From NCBI GenBank assembly GCA_963971405.1, contig OZ020486.1:1984001-2048000 (forward strand): DNA of 64,000 nucleotides, given 5' to 3'. A model generated the notes under the pieces. It searched no databases. It was given only the letters and a program-made list of their open reading frames with translations, and was not told the origin of the DNA. Positions 1-12,900 of the stretch are shown here, one piece after another; position 1 is the first letter of the stretch, and each line of letters begins with the position of its first letter. The stretch is from Psococerastis gibbosa (taxonomy: Eukaryota > Arthropoda > Insecta > Psocodea > Psocidae). The translations under genes and the position numbers were made by a program.

Positions 1-90
1 ACTGGAATTGGCTGGAACTGGAATTGGCTGGAACTGGAACTGGCTGGAACTGGAGCTGGAACTGGAGCTGGAACTGGAATCTGGAAGGCT
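1..90. repeat. CTGGAA-type minisatellite
   Basis: Imperfect tandem array of CTGGAA/CTGGAATTGG units filling the left edge. The array may continue outside the window. The ORF across it (Trp-Asn and Leu-Glu repeats) is a product of the repeat, not a gene. Confidence 0.85.
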
Positions 91-940
91 GCTTGTTCCG
101 TTGTCGAGGGTCACCAATGTAGCTTGTCGAAGGACGATGCAATTGAATAGGCAGTGTAGACTTGAATTGGTTTGTATTGCAGTGCTTCGACTCAAGTTAG
201 AGTAATTTAACACACAGTGGTTACAATATGAGCTGTGAGACGAGAACGATACATGCTTACAATTAATATTGAATTTGATCCAGCCTGCTTCCATATAGAA
301 AAACCAACTCTGTGTCCACAGCTAAAGGAGCTGATGAGACACAGAGGGTAGATTAAAGATATTATTGAATAAGAGAAATAAATACGTAAAAGGAAGATTG
401 AGGAATATTGAATTATCTGAATGTGAACAGCGCCATCTAACGGGAAAAAGGTGAAGCTGGAAGCAGACTGGTTATTACACATGTGGGACTAAGTGGTCCC
501 CACAAGGTAAATAATAAATTAATACTATGATTCATGATATGAGCTACAAGGGTGTTACCAATTTAAATTTCAGAAACCTATTGTCAGTAATGTAATCTCA
601 TCTCAAAAACATTTTCGATTTCAGCTGAACGTTAAATAAAACATTTTAAAAGATTTGAAATGTGCAGGTTTTCCGCTAAATGCATACTGCATTACTGCTG
701 CCACGGCCTTTTCATCTACTGATTGTCCGTGTCCGACCACCATAATCGATATTCGATTTCGATATAATCGATATTGCATTATTGCTAATTTGCTATTGCT
801 ATTTGCTTTGCTGATCAAGATTTGGTTAAAAATTGTAATTATTTATTATATTTAATTTAATATTAATTTCCTTGTCGTTGTGGGTAGCTTAAAAGCATGT
901 TTTTCTTCAACATTGGTATGCACAGGAAATTTTTACAGCT
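91..940 (+). other. Upstream region of the PHF20-like gene
   Basis: No coding signal recognised. It is AT-rich and should hold the 5' UTR and promoter of the gene starting at 941. A pyrimidine-rich stretch ending in AG lies 2 nt before the start codon, so an unseen non-coding 5' exon may be spliced here. Confidence 0.4.
743..776 (+). promoter_or_regulatory. Paired ATCGATAT motifs, possible DRE-like promoter element
   Basis: Two copies of AATCGATATT about 23 bp apart, roughly 170-200 bp before the first start codon. They resemble the DRE motif TATCGATA found in fly housekeeping promoters, which would suit a ubiquitous chromatin gene. The match is partial and could be chance in AT-rich DNA. 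Confidence 0.3.
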
Positions 941-3900
941 ATGAGTACTGGGGGTGATGCAAATTTGGATTTTCAGAGAACAACAATAAAGGTAAGCTGC
1001 AAGTACTCCTGTAGTTGCCAAGAGTGCAAAAATCGGTAAGAAAACATGAGTTAGCTTTACGTTGATAAATTATTGCTCATATCTACATAGCTTACTTGGC
1101 TAGAGTATGTAAACTAAAAATAATGGGTGCTTTATCCTAAATGGCGTAAGCTTCAGAAGGGATACACCATCTAGAATCATTTGGGATGTTGATAAGTCTT
1201 GATGTAGATACATAAAGGGTGCATGAAGGTATTTCAAAATGCCTGAGGGTTTGGTATTATTTAGAAGTGATACATTGAATATTGATAGAATAGTAACTTT
1301 ATTACGAATGTAGAATGCTGCAAGACGAACCCAATTAATATATTTGATAAGGGTACAGAAGTGAAACGCTGCTGTAACATTTAAAATAATACAAAATTTA
1401 TGTTTTTCCTTATTTTACTATTTCTACTACTACTACTACAACAACAGACATGTAATACTTTCAATTCTCCAAAATGAGAATTTCAGTTTAGAAATTGAGT
1501 CTAGTAAAATGCCCTCCTCCGAATCTCATTCCCATACTGAACTTGTGGCTATTTGCAATTACGCCACATCAATCGGCTTTGGATCATAAATGAAAGTGAT
1601 GCGCACAGCGAGGCCACGTTCGATTCCTCAATAGTAAAGTTTCTTAGTTGAATGGTTCGAGTCCCACGCTTGCTACATTTTTTGACCGTGCTTCGGAGGG
1701 TATGTTAAGCATTCCTAGTGTAATAGAGGGTTTAATAGCCGAACTCCGCAAGGTTGGCTTAGTAGCCTAATAAACCAAAAAGTTATTATTTATTTTAGAA
1801 CTTTCCATTCTGTCACAAATCCAATGTCAGTTTGTTGCATTTGTCTTTACAGTCGGTAATCTGTAATTTACACTCGATCAGTCTCTTTCCAACTATTTTT
1901 CAATATACCATGATGAAGTAGAATTCTGGGCTGGTTTTCATGGGTATGGGTCACTGAGTCTGTCTAAAGTTGCCAATATCAGACATTTTTTGTAATTTTG
2001 GTTAGGTTGAAGAGGAATCAAAGACAATTGTGCCCGGATGTCGCCTTGAAGCAAGAGACTTTGACGGGAGCTGGTATTCGGCGCGCGTGGAGCAAGTCGA
2101 TTGGGAGGACAGGAAGGTGCTCGTGCATTTCGACAAGTGGAGCTGCAAGTTTGACGAGTGGGTCTCCATGGATTCCAACCGGTTGAGATCTATTCAGCAA
2201 CCCCAGCCAAAGTAAGCATATTTTTTCGTTGCTATTCGCGTACGCAGAGCAGATCGTTGGTGCTCGTGTATTACTGTTGAGATCTGGCCGCAGCCCAAGT
2301 ATGCGCTGTTTGTTATCCATTTTTTTCATTGGCACCATTTGCGCAGTGTTAAAATAGCAGTAAAAAGTCAAGTCATCTGAGTGTCTGTCCGCACTTCCAT
2401 GTTTAAATTAGAAAGGGCTCTCAATATACTTATATTTAAATCCCTAATATTGGATGTTGTCATGTTTGCATAATGTATGAATATGTGCTGTAACATGTTT
2501 TTATTTTTAAACTCCTGCACTGAACAGTTGTCGGAAAAGTGTAGAAGAACATTGATAGGATACAAGGACGTGTTAATGAAATGTATTGTAGGTTAATTAA
2601 ATCCTACAAGTCTCCGTTACATGACGATGTATCCATCGCAAATACTAATGATTGTTTCGCGCTTAAAAATTAAAAAAAAATTATTACGGAATCAATTGAT
2701 TACAGGAAAGCGAAGGTTTTCTCCAGAGGCGACTCGGTTTTGGCCATGTGGTCTGCTTACCAGAAATACCCTGCTGTTATATCAAGAGTTCTCCCTGATG
2801 GTAAGTACAATAATTATTAGCAATTTATCTTATAGAAATCCAATACTTAACTCACGGCCATTAGCAATGACGCCCCACCAATCTGAGCGTTGGATTATGT
2901 ACTAAAGTGATACAATGACCTGTCTCTGTGAGATAAGTATGGTGATGCACTGCGCCAATCACAGTGAGGCAGAGTTGGATTATCCTATCGGGGAATTTTC
3001 CATTGTTAATGGTAGCAGATTATAAATTAGACCTTTCAAAACATATTTTATGTTCAACTACGTAGCTTACTTGTTGTGAAATTGTTGGATGTTATACCCA
3101 AAGATAAGAAAATTGAATTGATGGCGCCTAACCATAAGCCGAGTATTGTCTATAGTGGTCAAACGTCAATGAAAATACAAATTTCTAAAATTGAGTTTTT
3201 GGCACCATGAAATCTTTACATTGAATTTATTATCAGAACTTAATTCAGGCATAGCCCAGCGTAAAACTAGTTCAAATATTGGGTTTAGGTTCATTCACAG
3301 GGCAATTAGCTATAGTTTTTGGCTCTCCTGAAAAATTAACTGAGATGGGCTTTCCCCGGTTTTCTTATATACCACTCACATTATACTGCTATGAAGATAT
3401 TGCCAGTAACCTTGCCAGTACCTGCGCGGCGCCTGATGGCAGAAATGCCAAGGGTGGGCGTTGGCTAGTAAGTAAGTAAGTAACCTGTAAGTCTTGTCAA
3501 ACTTACTGGTGTGATGAGATTTGGTTATTGTGTGAGATAGTAGTTGAGTTGCTTTGCTATGGTAGGAATACTCGAACCATAGTAAAGCAAAAATAATAAG
3601 AACACAGATGAGCGTACCTGAACGTAGAAACTAATTGAAGATAATCCTCTCCACTCGGGGGTATTATACTACTATTAATAAGGTGCCCATTCCACATACG
3701 TACAACGTCAATGAAAATTATGAAATTGAAGGTGGTAGCAGACATTAAAGACATACTAAAAATTCTGCTACCACCTTCAATTTCATAATTTTCATTGACG
3801 TTGTACGTATATGGAATACCCGCCTAAGCGTAGTAGCAAGGAATACTCTGTAGGGACACTATAAGCCAATAAGTCCATACGCAACAAACGTACCTCAATT

Positions 3901-6900
3901 TAAAAGAAAATTGTCTGTTGTGTTTCAGGTAAATACGAGGTGTTGTTCGAAGACGGTTTTGTGAAGCGGCTGCCGAGCGGCCGAGTGTGGAAATTGGACA
4001 GCAAGGACGTCCGAGAAAAGCCCGCGCAGACTGTGACGGATGCAGCCGGTATAGGGAGCAAGCAGGACCGTCGCGATCGAAAACGCAGGTTCAGTGGCAA
4101 TGTAGCGGACCTGCTGCGAGGCAACAAACGTCCTGCCAGCTCCACGGCTAAGAGAAGTTCAGGTGAGTAGAGAAAAGTTTCAATCAAAATATGATCCAAC
4201 TTTGAATATAAAAGATACCTCGTCAGGAATAGTCCAGTTGGGAGAAAATTAGACTATGAAACGGAAGGTCGCGGTTCCAAACATGGCATTGATTGCTGAG
4301 CATGTTGATCGCCCCAACATTCCAAATAGTGCAGAAGCCAAGTGAGAGGAGGCTCAATCCTCAGGTTTTTGTTTTAAATTGAAGATGCCTACGGTGATTT
4401 ATGGTAGAATATTGTGCATGGAATTTGTTTTCTGCCACCGTTTGCCATCACCATTAATTTTAGTAGTTATTATGGAGCTTTCTATTGCTGCTTTATGCTT
4501 GAAATTTTCCATTATATTTAGTGAACAATTGCTTATTGTTAGTTAATTCTTTTAGAAGGGCCAAGCGCTACGGTGACACTATCTCAGCACAGCAAAGTGG
4601 CGGCAGCTGTATTGAAAGAGCCGACCACACCAGCGCCCTCCAGCAGCTCACCCCTGCCGGGCCCGCCTTCTGGTGATGCCCACCCGAATGAGCTGCGCCC
4701 ACCTGAAGAGATTGAAGTGGAGTATCTGGACGGGACTAAAGAAAAGTGGACGAAGGTGTTGACGAGACGTTCCGAGGGCAAAACCGCCGGCAGGCTAGAC
4801 ATTGTAATAGCATCGTAAGTACTAATCTCTAAGTCTGTTCGTGCGTCTTTCTCCCTGGAGGGCTTGAAGTGGAGCATATTGACGGGCCCAAAAATTAAAT
4901 GTACAGTAGTCAGGACATGCAAACACCCGGAAAACATCTTAAGACCTGCCAGGCTCTTGTCAGTAGCAGAAGTTCACCAGATTATGTGTTGTATTGGGCT
5001 GCAAAAAAGCTGATGGCGGAAGCCTAATGCTATGGTGTAATTAAAAAAAAAAAAAATGGACATGCAGAGTGGGGGTACAAACTCTCCCGAAAGGTAGTCG
5101 ATTTAAGTCCCACTCTGCTCTTCAGCCCATAAGGTGTAACTGTGCTTGTGGGTTCCCTCTTTAGGTGATAGTTTTAGTCGAAAGAGCTGAAAGAGGGTGT
5201 GTTTTACTCATTTTAGTAATTTCTTCTACAATATAAGTTAATTCTGTAACGTTTATTTGGGCTTACTACTAGTTTTAATAAAACACTGATTTATTGGTTG
5301 TTCGTTCCCTGAGTCCTCAATTATAGCAATCAAGATTAATATTTTCTGTATAAAATTGTGATATTGTGTGTCCGTTAATCACTTAGCCTTTTTCTGTTTT
5401 AGGAACAGTGGGAGGAAGTTTAGGACCCGTACTGAAGTGATCAAGTTCTGCGAAGAACGCAAGATACGCTACGATCCAGTTGTTTTTGATTTCTCCGCGA
5501 AAAACCGCCCTAGGTCTCAAACTATTGCGTATGTGTTAAAATTAATTAATTATTAGTATTTAGTCGTACACTATCAATGCGCCAATGCACAATGTCAGGG
5601 GCCCACTAAGGAGTAGTATGAGGATGACCTCAATCATGATATAAAAGAAAGAAAGAAAGAAAGAAATATATTTATCATACAATACAAAATGAAATTAATT
5701 ATACAACAAATCCACTAAGAAATTAACAATGTTCCTACTAAATATATATATGTATAAATTCCTCCGTTGGCACCTCAATCAAAACCTATGAAATGCGGAA
5801 CCTACTTGGAACTCAAAACAACGGCCCAGGACAGAGAAAATGGAGAACAAAATTGAAAGATTTGCTGCAGACCAATAGGTAGATTGTGGCTAGGGAAAAC
5901 GTGTTATTGCCACTTGCAATGCGAAGGTAATAATAATTACAGCATGGCCACGTTTCTGGTATCCAATAAGCTGGATTTAGTTGGATAAGCTTTATTATCT
6001 TTGGTCTCATATCCGAAAGAAGGGCCAAGTGGATGGGTACGTGATCTGATCCGACACAAACAACTTCTATACACAATAATACAAGGCACCATTGGGGGCA
6101 CCCATGACAGGAGCTGAATTTGGAAGGCGTATGCAGAGACCTCAGGCAAGATATGAGATGATAGTCGTGTACACGCTCAATAGCAGCTGCCGTCAGACTA
6201 GACATTGTTTTTGCTCGTAAACAGGTTTTGACAATATTCGTCTTGAAGGACAAGGTGACCACTGTTCAATTTGCTCATTTTAGGGAGATTCATCTACCTA
6301 TTGAGATGGCGACCAATGTTCGACTTTCGGAAAATTTCTTCACAACTTTTCATTTCATGACCCCCTGAGCCTAAAACCACCCTCCCTTCAAAATGTTAGA
6401 TATATATGTATATCGATTTTAGGAAACACTCTAACTTCCGTAAATATTATCAGATTTGGATGAAACTTGGCACAAAAATTGATCATACAAATGCCTTGAT
6501 CGAGTTCGTTAACCAGCTAGATCCGCTATTTAGTTATAAGATGGCGGCCGATTGAAAACTTATATAATTCATATCTCAGTCAATATTGGTCGCAGAGGAA
6601 TGAATTAAAATCTGATTGAAAGATCGTATTATTATCTACGATAATGGTAATCTACACTTTTTACGACAAATTAACGATTTCAAGATGACGTCCAGTCAAA
6701 GTAAAAATAATTTAATAAGTAAAAGTTCATAGTCGTCATAGTTTGGAACACAAGAGTGTTTTGTGTGTTGATGTTGTGATCGGGAAAATAATGAAATTTT
6801 TTTATATTTTCTATTACACATAGCGTCAGGGGCGTAAAGGGGGGGCAAGTTGGACCGTGCCCCCCCCCCAGCTCCTTTTGGCTTTACCCCCCCCCCCCCC

Positions 6901-9900
6901 AGCTTCGAGCATTGTAAGACGTGGTTCTTACTTCATAGTCCCCTTTGCAGCAATATGAATATGAGCATTCTTTTTTAGCTTTGTAAAATCTACAGCTATA
7001 CTTTACAACTATTAAAAAATGCGTAAAACTCTACAATTTTTCTGTTATATTATCAATTTTTTCTTCAATCCTGCCTGATGACGTCATAAGGTCTACTTAG
7101 TTTTGCCCCCGCCATCATTCTAAAACTTTACGCCTCTGGATAGCGTAGAGGAAAAGCAGGGTCTGCGGAATCTCCCTACACCTGATCGGCCATAGCCGAA
7201 AGGGATTTTTATTTCATGTTTTGTTTTCCTATTAATACGTTTGTATATAGAAAGCTTTGTGACGGTCGAAGTATTCGATTTCGGGATTTCAACTAAATTA
7301 TGCGTTTTGAGGTCGCGGGAACCAAAACGTGTCTTTTTACAAAATGTCTGCTTGTCGCTTTGTTGTTCGCCGTTATGTGGACCAACTACTGAATGTATTT
7401 GGATCAAATTTGTCATGTAGGTTTACAAAAATCATGTCTCTGGAAATTTTTTTATGTTTTGGGCTAACTCTGTTTCGGGGGGGTTTACCCATGTTTATGT
7501 TTTAGGCGCGAAATATAGAAACAAAAAAACCGGTTGCGTTCCGAGACAAGGCTTTGGTTTGAAGGAGAAACTATTTTTTGAATAAATGTGGTTAAACCAA
7601 ACCACAATACATTGCATACCATGCTCTTATTAGTGTTATCATATGCCTGCTTTAACAATTGTCTCATCGATCAATTCAGTACGTTAGAACAGGGAAAAGC
7701 TTCCGAAAAGGACCATTATATATGTACCAGTCAAAAATTCCTAACCTAACCTAACCTAACCTCGTATATGCTAATTAATTAATAGGAAAGCCTGTGCGGG
7801 TTCACTCGTAGCGCGGTAGCGGTTCCTTTTTTGGTTGTTGCTATGTTAATATGTTTAATTGTTTAATATATTGATTTTATTTATTTGTTTTCAGCAAACA
7901 GTCTCCTGTTGTAGTAGCCAAAGAGCCGGAAGTTGTTATTAAGCCCCCACGGGAACCTACACCCCCTCCTGAGCTGCCTCTCCCTCCTGAGCTGCCTCCC
8001 CCTCCTGAGCTGCCTTGCCCTCCTGTGCAGGTTCCCCCTCTTTTGGAGCCACCCCCTCCTGTGGAGCCACCCTCTCCTGTGGCGGGACCCTCTCTTGTGG
8101 AGACACCCAGTGTCCAGGCAAAGTTGCCCCCCGTCCCTTCTGCATTGACCATCCCTGTAGAGGAGCCCATCGAAGAGGAGGCGAAGAAGTATATTGGCAA
8201 TATGGAGATAGTCGTGCTGGATGGACAGTTTATATGTCCTGTGGATGACTGCCGCAAGCATTTCCGCAAGGAGAACCTATTATATGTGAGTGCTGTACTG
8301 GTTATTATTTTTATTTTTTGAATGACGTTTAAAGCTGGCCATTCACGAGGGCTCCAAACGGACTCTGTACACTGTACAATTTGAAAGATTTGGAGCGACT
8401 GGTTCAGCGTAGTCGTGATGCCCCTTTTAAATGGCGCTAACGTCCAATGGAACAGGACGCGCCATTTGGCTTGGCGTGAGTCCATTTGGAGCCCTTCTGA
8501 ATGGCAATGGCCAGTTTTATGTACATATAGGCCTATGATTCATTTACCCTTAGTCTTGCCCCATTGAATGGGCGTGGTTTAAATATTACTCTGAAACTGG
8601 AAGAAATGATTGAATGTGGGGGTAAATCAGGTTGATCAGTTGTCACATCCTCTCGTGAAATTATCTGATTCAAGAAATGGGATAGTATCCTATTCGGACA
8701 ATCAAATATTTGAATAATAGGTGTGTTCTGAAGAATGTTATAATGATATAATATTGCCAAAAAAGTGATTATTTTCGGTATTGTATAAAACATTTTTATT
8801 ACTGTAGATAAAAAATGAGTAGTCGTTTAATAATGTACATAAAATAAAATCAAGGTTTGTTGAACATGACGGTCAAAGTAAGTTGCTTGACTGTCTTCGT
8901 CTGCTTTATTTCTGGGTAGCCAAGTTGTGCATCTGCTTTTTCTTTCTTCTTGTCTGAAAGTGATTCGGATATTCGAGGTTCTATTGTACCTGGACTACAC
9001 GGCCATCGTTGCAGGCATTGCGTACGCCCGCACTGCCAGCAGTATGTCAATCGTCTCGCAGTTGTAACCGGTTTCAACCTGTTTTCAGATGCCCATAAAC
9101 CCACCCTGATCTGTGCAAGCACCTAGACTAAACGACCATCGTTACAGTTGGCCTCCTATTTGTAACCGGTTCGAACCTGTTTTCAGATGCACATGAAGCA
9201 CTACCATCCTGACCTATGCAAGTACCTAGACTACACGCCCAGTGTTACAGACCTTGCGTACGCCCGTACTGCTAGCAGTGGCTTCGCTGTTGAGGTGGCC
9301 TCGGTCTCGCCCCGCCCCGTGGCTCGCCGCTCCCTCGAACCTAAACGCGCCTCCTACGGAACAACGTAAGTACACCAGCTGCTTGTTACTTGTTGGGGGA
9401 CTCGTTGAGCGCTAGTCGCTAGCGCTTGGCAACCAAGCTAACTTATTACTGGGGATCAAAAGATTAAAAAAAGCTATGTATATATATAGATATAGAAAAG
9501 GACTTTTCATTCAAAAATATTAAGTTAATATTTATATATATATATTTTTGAGTAGACCATATGGGTCACAGAAATATGATAATAATGATGGCTTGTTTTA
9601 AATTTCAGGAAGGAATGCCGGGTGGCATTGATAAGAACCGAGAACTCGGACTTAATGCAGCAGGCACAAAGGTAAAATATGTATATATTTTGTTTATATG
9701 TATGTTTTTTTATTATGTATATATGTACTGTATATTGATGGCATATCGATGAATATCAATGACAGAAGGGATAGAATTAGAAATGAAGTTACGATAGGTG
9801 AGTTCCGGGTGGAAGAACCGCTGAACTGACTGAAGATAACGAGTACGAGACTGCAATGGTTTGACACGTAAGGCGGGTATTCCACCGGCGATTTTACTTC

Positions 9901-12900
9901 AAATTTGATTTTGCCATTGACGTTTGTTTTGTTTTAAGGAGACTATTATGTAGATACCTAACTTATTTATTATAAATTAAGTCATATATGGTAGAAACTT
10001 ATTAATGATGTCTGCTACCATATTATAACTTAATTTATAATAGATAAGTTAAGTATCTACATAATAGTCTCCTTAAAACAAAACAAACTTCAATGACTAA
10101 ATCAAATTTGAAGTAAAATCGCCGGTGGAATAGCCGCCTAAAGCAGATGGATAACAGCAGAAAACTGCAAAAATGTATAAAAATGTGTATTCTTTTTTGG
10201 ATAAGTAACTAATCATATTTTTATGTTTGTAATTTTATTTTTTGTTTGTAAATTACTGCCGAGTGCCGCCAGGTGGCGCCACCACTCCCACCTCAGTTGC
10301 CATGGGGACAAAAGGGTACCATAGGCGTACACATTATTGATTTTTAATTATGATGTTATGATTGCAGTCACATTTCTGACGTTAAAACCATGGAAACAGA
10401 ACCACCTGTGGTAGAGGACGTGAAGCCAGAGGTGAAACCCGTCGTAGTCGAAGAATCAGTGCCATCTAGTCCGCTAACACAAAAGCTTCTCCCTATAGGT
10501 AACCAACAGTGCATTATGTATATACCTTGCCTTTATAGTAGGTTCAGTGCATTAGGAGCAAATCGAAGAATTCACAATTGTCTTTAGTACAATATGTAAT
10601 TTTACATTTTTGATCTTCTGAGGGGTTTGAATGGGGGTCACGTACCTTTGAATAAAATTTCTTTTACATTGTGATGCGCAGTATGTGGCCGTACAGTATG
10701 TGGCCGTACAGTATGTGGCCGTCACTAACACATTTGGGAGAAGCTGCGGAAGGCTAGTTGGGAATTTCTCACAACTTCCGTCAAATTTAATTTTGGAAGA
10801 AAAAATATAAGTTTTGCGATTTGCTCTTATGAGACTGTTAGAAAGTATAGGAGACCAATATAGGTTCACTGGTCACACGAGTTAGGTTAGTAGATAAATA
10901 GATCATAATTTCATAACACTGAATGGAAAAATCTGGCACCATCCCAAATAGTGCTGTGAGCAAAAATGGACTGTACTAACCTAAACCTGAACTCAAGGGT
11001 TATCGTGGTTTTATTTTCTGTACTGCCTGGTCCAGTTTCTAGTTCCCTTACATAAACTTTTAACGTCTTTCTATTATTTTGGATCAAGAAAAACCTATAT
11101 TGGTCGACTTGTTGTAATGGTGTTCCATTATAAGCTACCAAAAGTTCTAATCGTATTTCGATTTAAGCTTATACCGCACTACAGTTGTGGCAATGCCAGC
11201 TTGGCTGCAATAGTGGGTAGGAACGCTGTGTGTTTGGCTGTGGCTTACTGCTATCCCTTCCAACTTTGGTTTTAACTACGGGATTGCTTCGACTACTGGC
11301 TGGTGAAGCAGTAGAAACCGTTCGATATGAAAGCGTACTTCCAAACGTTTCGTCAACATCTGCATCTTCAGTATTACTTACCAGCTAATGCCCACCCTTT
11401 TAAGTTAGATATTTGGTGACCAGTTATATATAAGGGCGTCGAATCCGATGGCTGGGTCATGTACACCGTATACAAGCGGAGAGGACGCCGAAGCTGTTTT
11501 TCGAAGACACCTTCAACCAACCTAGGTGTCCTGGTAGGCCAAGACTTAGATGGAGAGACCAAGTGCTCGAGGATGTGCAAGCCACCGGCACCCGAAATTG
11601 GGAGCAAGCGGCGGAAGATCGTCCAAGATGGCGTGGTGTAGTGGTAGCGGCCAAAAGTTCCCTCGGGCTGGACGCGCCAACCTATGTCAAAGTCAAGCTG
11701 ACCAGTTTAGGCGAGATGCCTCGACACCGTCAGTAGTACTGTCGCACTTTGTAGATTTCAAAGATTGTATCTGAGATGCTGAGTAGCAACTGGAAGTACG
11801 GTTTCAGATCGACCGCGGCTTCTTCATCGGACTCCGGCCGTGGAAGTCTTTGTAATGATATTGCTTTAATTACTGTAGTCTTCGTTCATGTCGAATATGC
11901 TTCTAAATGTTGTCATGCTTTACAAAATGACAGAGCTTTTGTTGCAATATACTATAAATATGGTTTTGGAAGATATTTGTGTAGTATATACTCTTAACGT
12001 ACCTTTAAGGGTAAATCGGACACCCCACTAATTTTACAAAGTTGAATAAGTGGGGTTGAATTTCACAGGAAATATCCATTGTAGAGCTATTAAAAATACT
12101 GCATGCGTTCAAGAAATATTGCTCTACATTGATATACTGTAGGGATATAACTCCGATTGGCCACAGTTTTTGAATTCCTTGTTCTGGACACCCTCACCAA
12201 CCCCACCACACCCACAAAGCAATTGTGGCCCATCGGTGTTCAAATGAGGCGCATATCAGAGGTCAAAATGATCATGAAAATTTCTTCTGAGGAATGTGAC
12301 ATTTTTACAGCTTTATAAGCGATGTTTCATGTGACATTTGATTTTTACACTTGAAGACGTCAGGGGAAAAACAGGAAAGGTGCACTTTTGGTCGAAACTG
12401 AGATAATGGTGGTATTCTGTTCAGTTTTTAATGTAGTTTTAGATGACCTAACAAAACCGAAGAAAACCAAGTAAGGTTCTGCACAAATGGCGTAGGGAAA
12501 AAACAGAATACATGGGAAGAAACGGCTACTTTCAACTTTAAATTCAATTTCTGAAAAATCAACTTTTGATCACCTTACCGGTTTTTCCCCTGTCGTCTTC
12601 ACTTGTCAATCTTTTCCTGCTCCGACTGTCTACTTCCTGCAGTTTGTACCAATTCAAATTTCTCTGGAATTATTTATGGTAGAGCTATCATTAGTGGCTC
12701 ATTAGAGAAATGTTCCTCTACATTTTGATGTTGGTGTAGTAGGCTACAATATGCATACTATTATGTGGTAGTTACCGACACCTAATCGGAAAATTGACGA
12801 AAATACTAGACATATGCTTACTTCTGACGCCTTCCATAACCATTATGGAAAATCGATGTTAGTGCTTATTAAAAATCTATCTACTGTATCTACTGAGCCC

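Larger units (their letters stand above)
5529..7894 (+). other. PHF20 intron 6, a repeat-rich 2.4-kb intron
   Basis: Holds a (GAAA)n tract near 5645-5665, LINE 3' fragments, a 360-bp dispersed repeat, a hAT-like element, a decayed HINE copy and a telomere-like tract, each listed separately. No other exon is recognised. Confidence 0.7.

Noticed and set aside
5813-6262. 149-codon minus-strand frame
   Set aside because: It overlaps LINE scraps read on the plus strand; no domain is recognisable.
7877-8485. 202-codon open frame on the minus strand
   Set aside because: Antisense to the proline-rich PHF20 exon 7; the Gly/Ser-rich translation is its mirror.
10272-10312. Possible extra PHF20 exon between exons 9 and 10
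   Set aside because: Acceptor-like CCAG exists, but exons 9 and 10 already join in phase and no conserved residues are seen.
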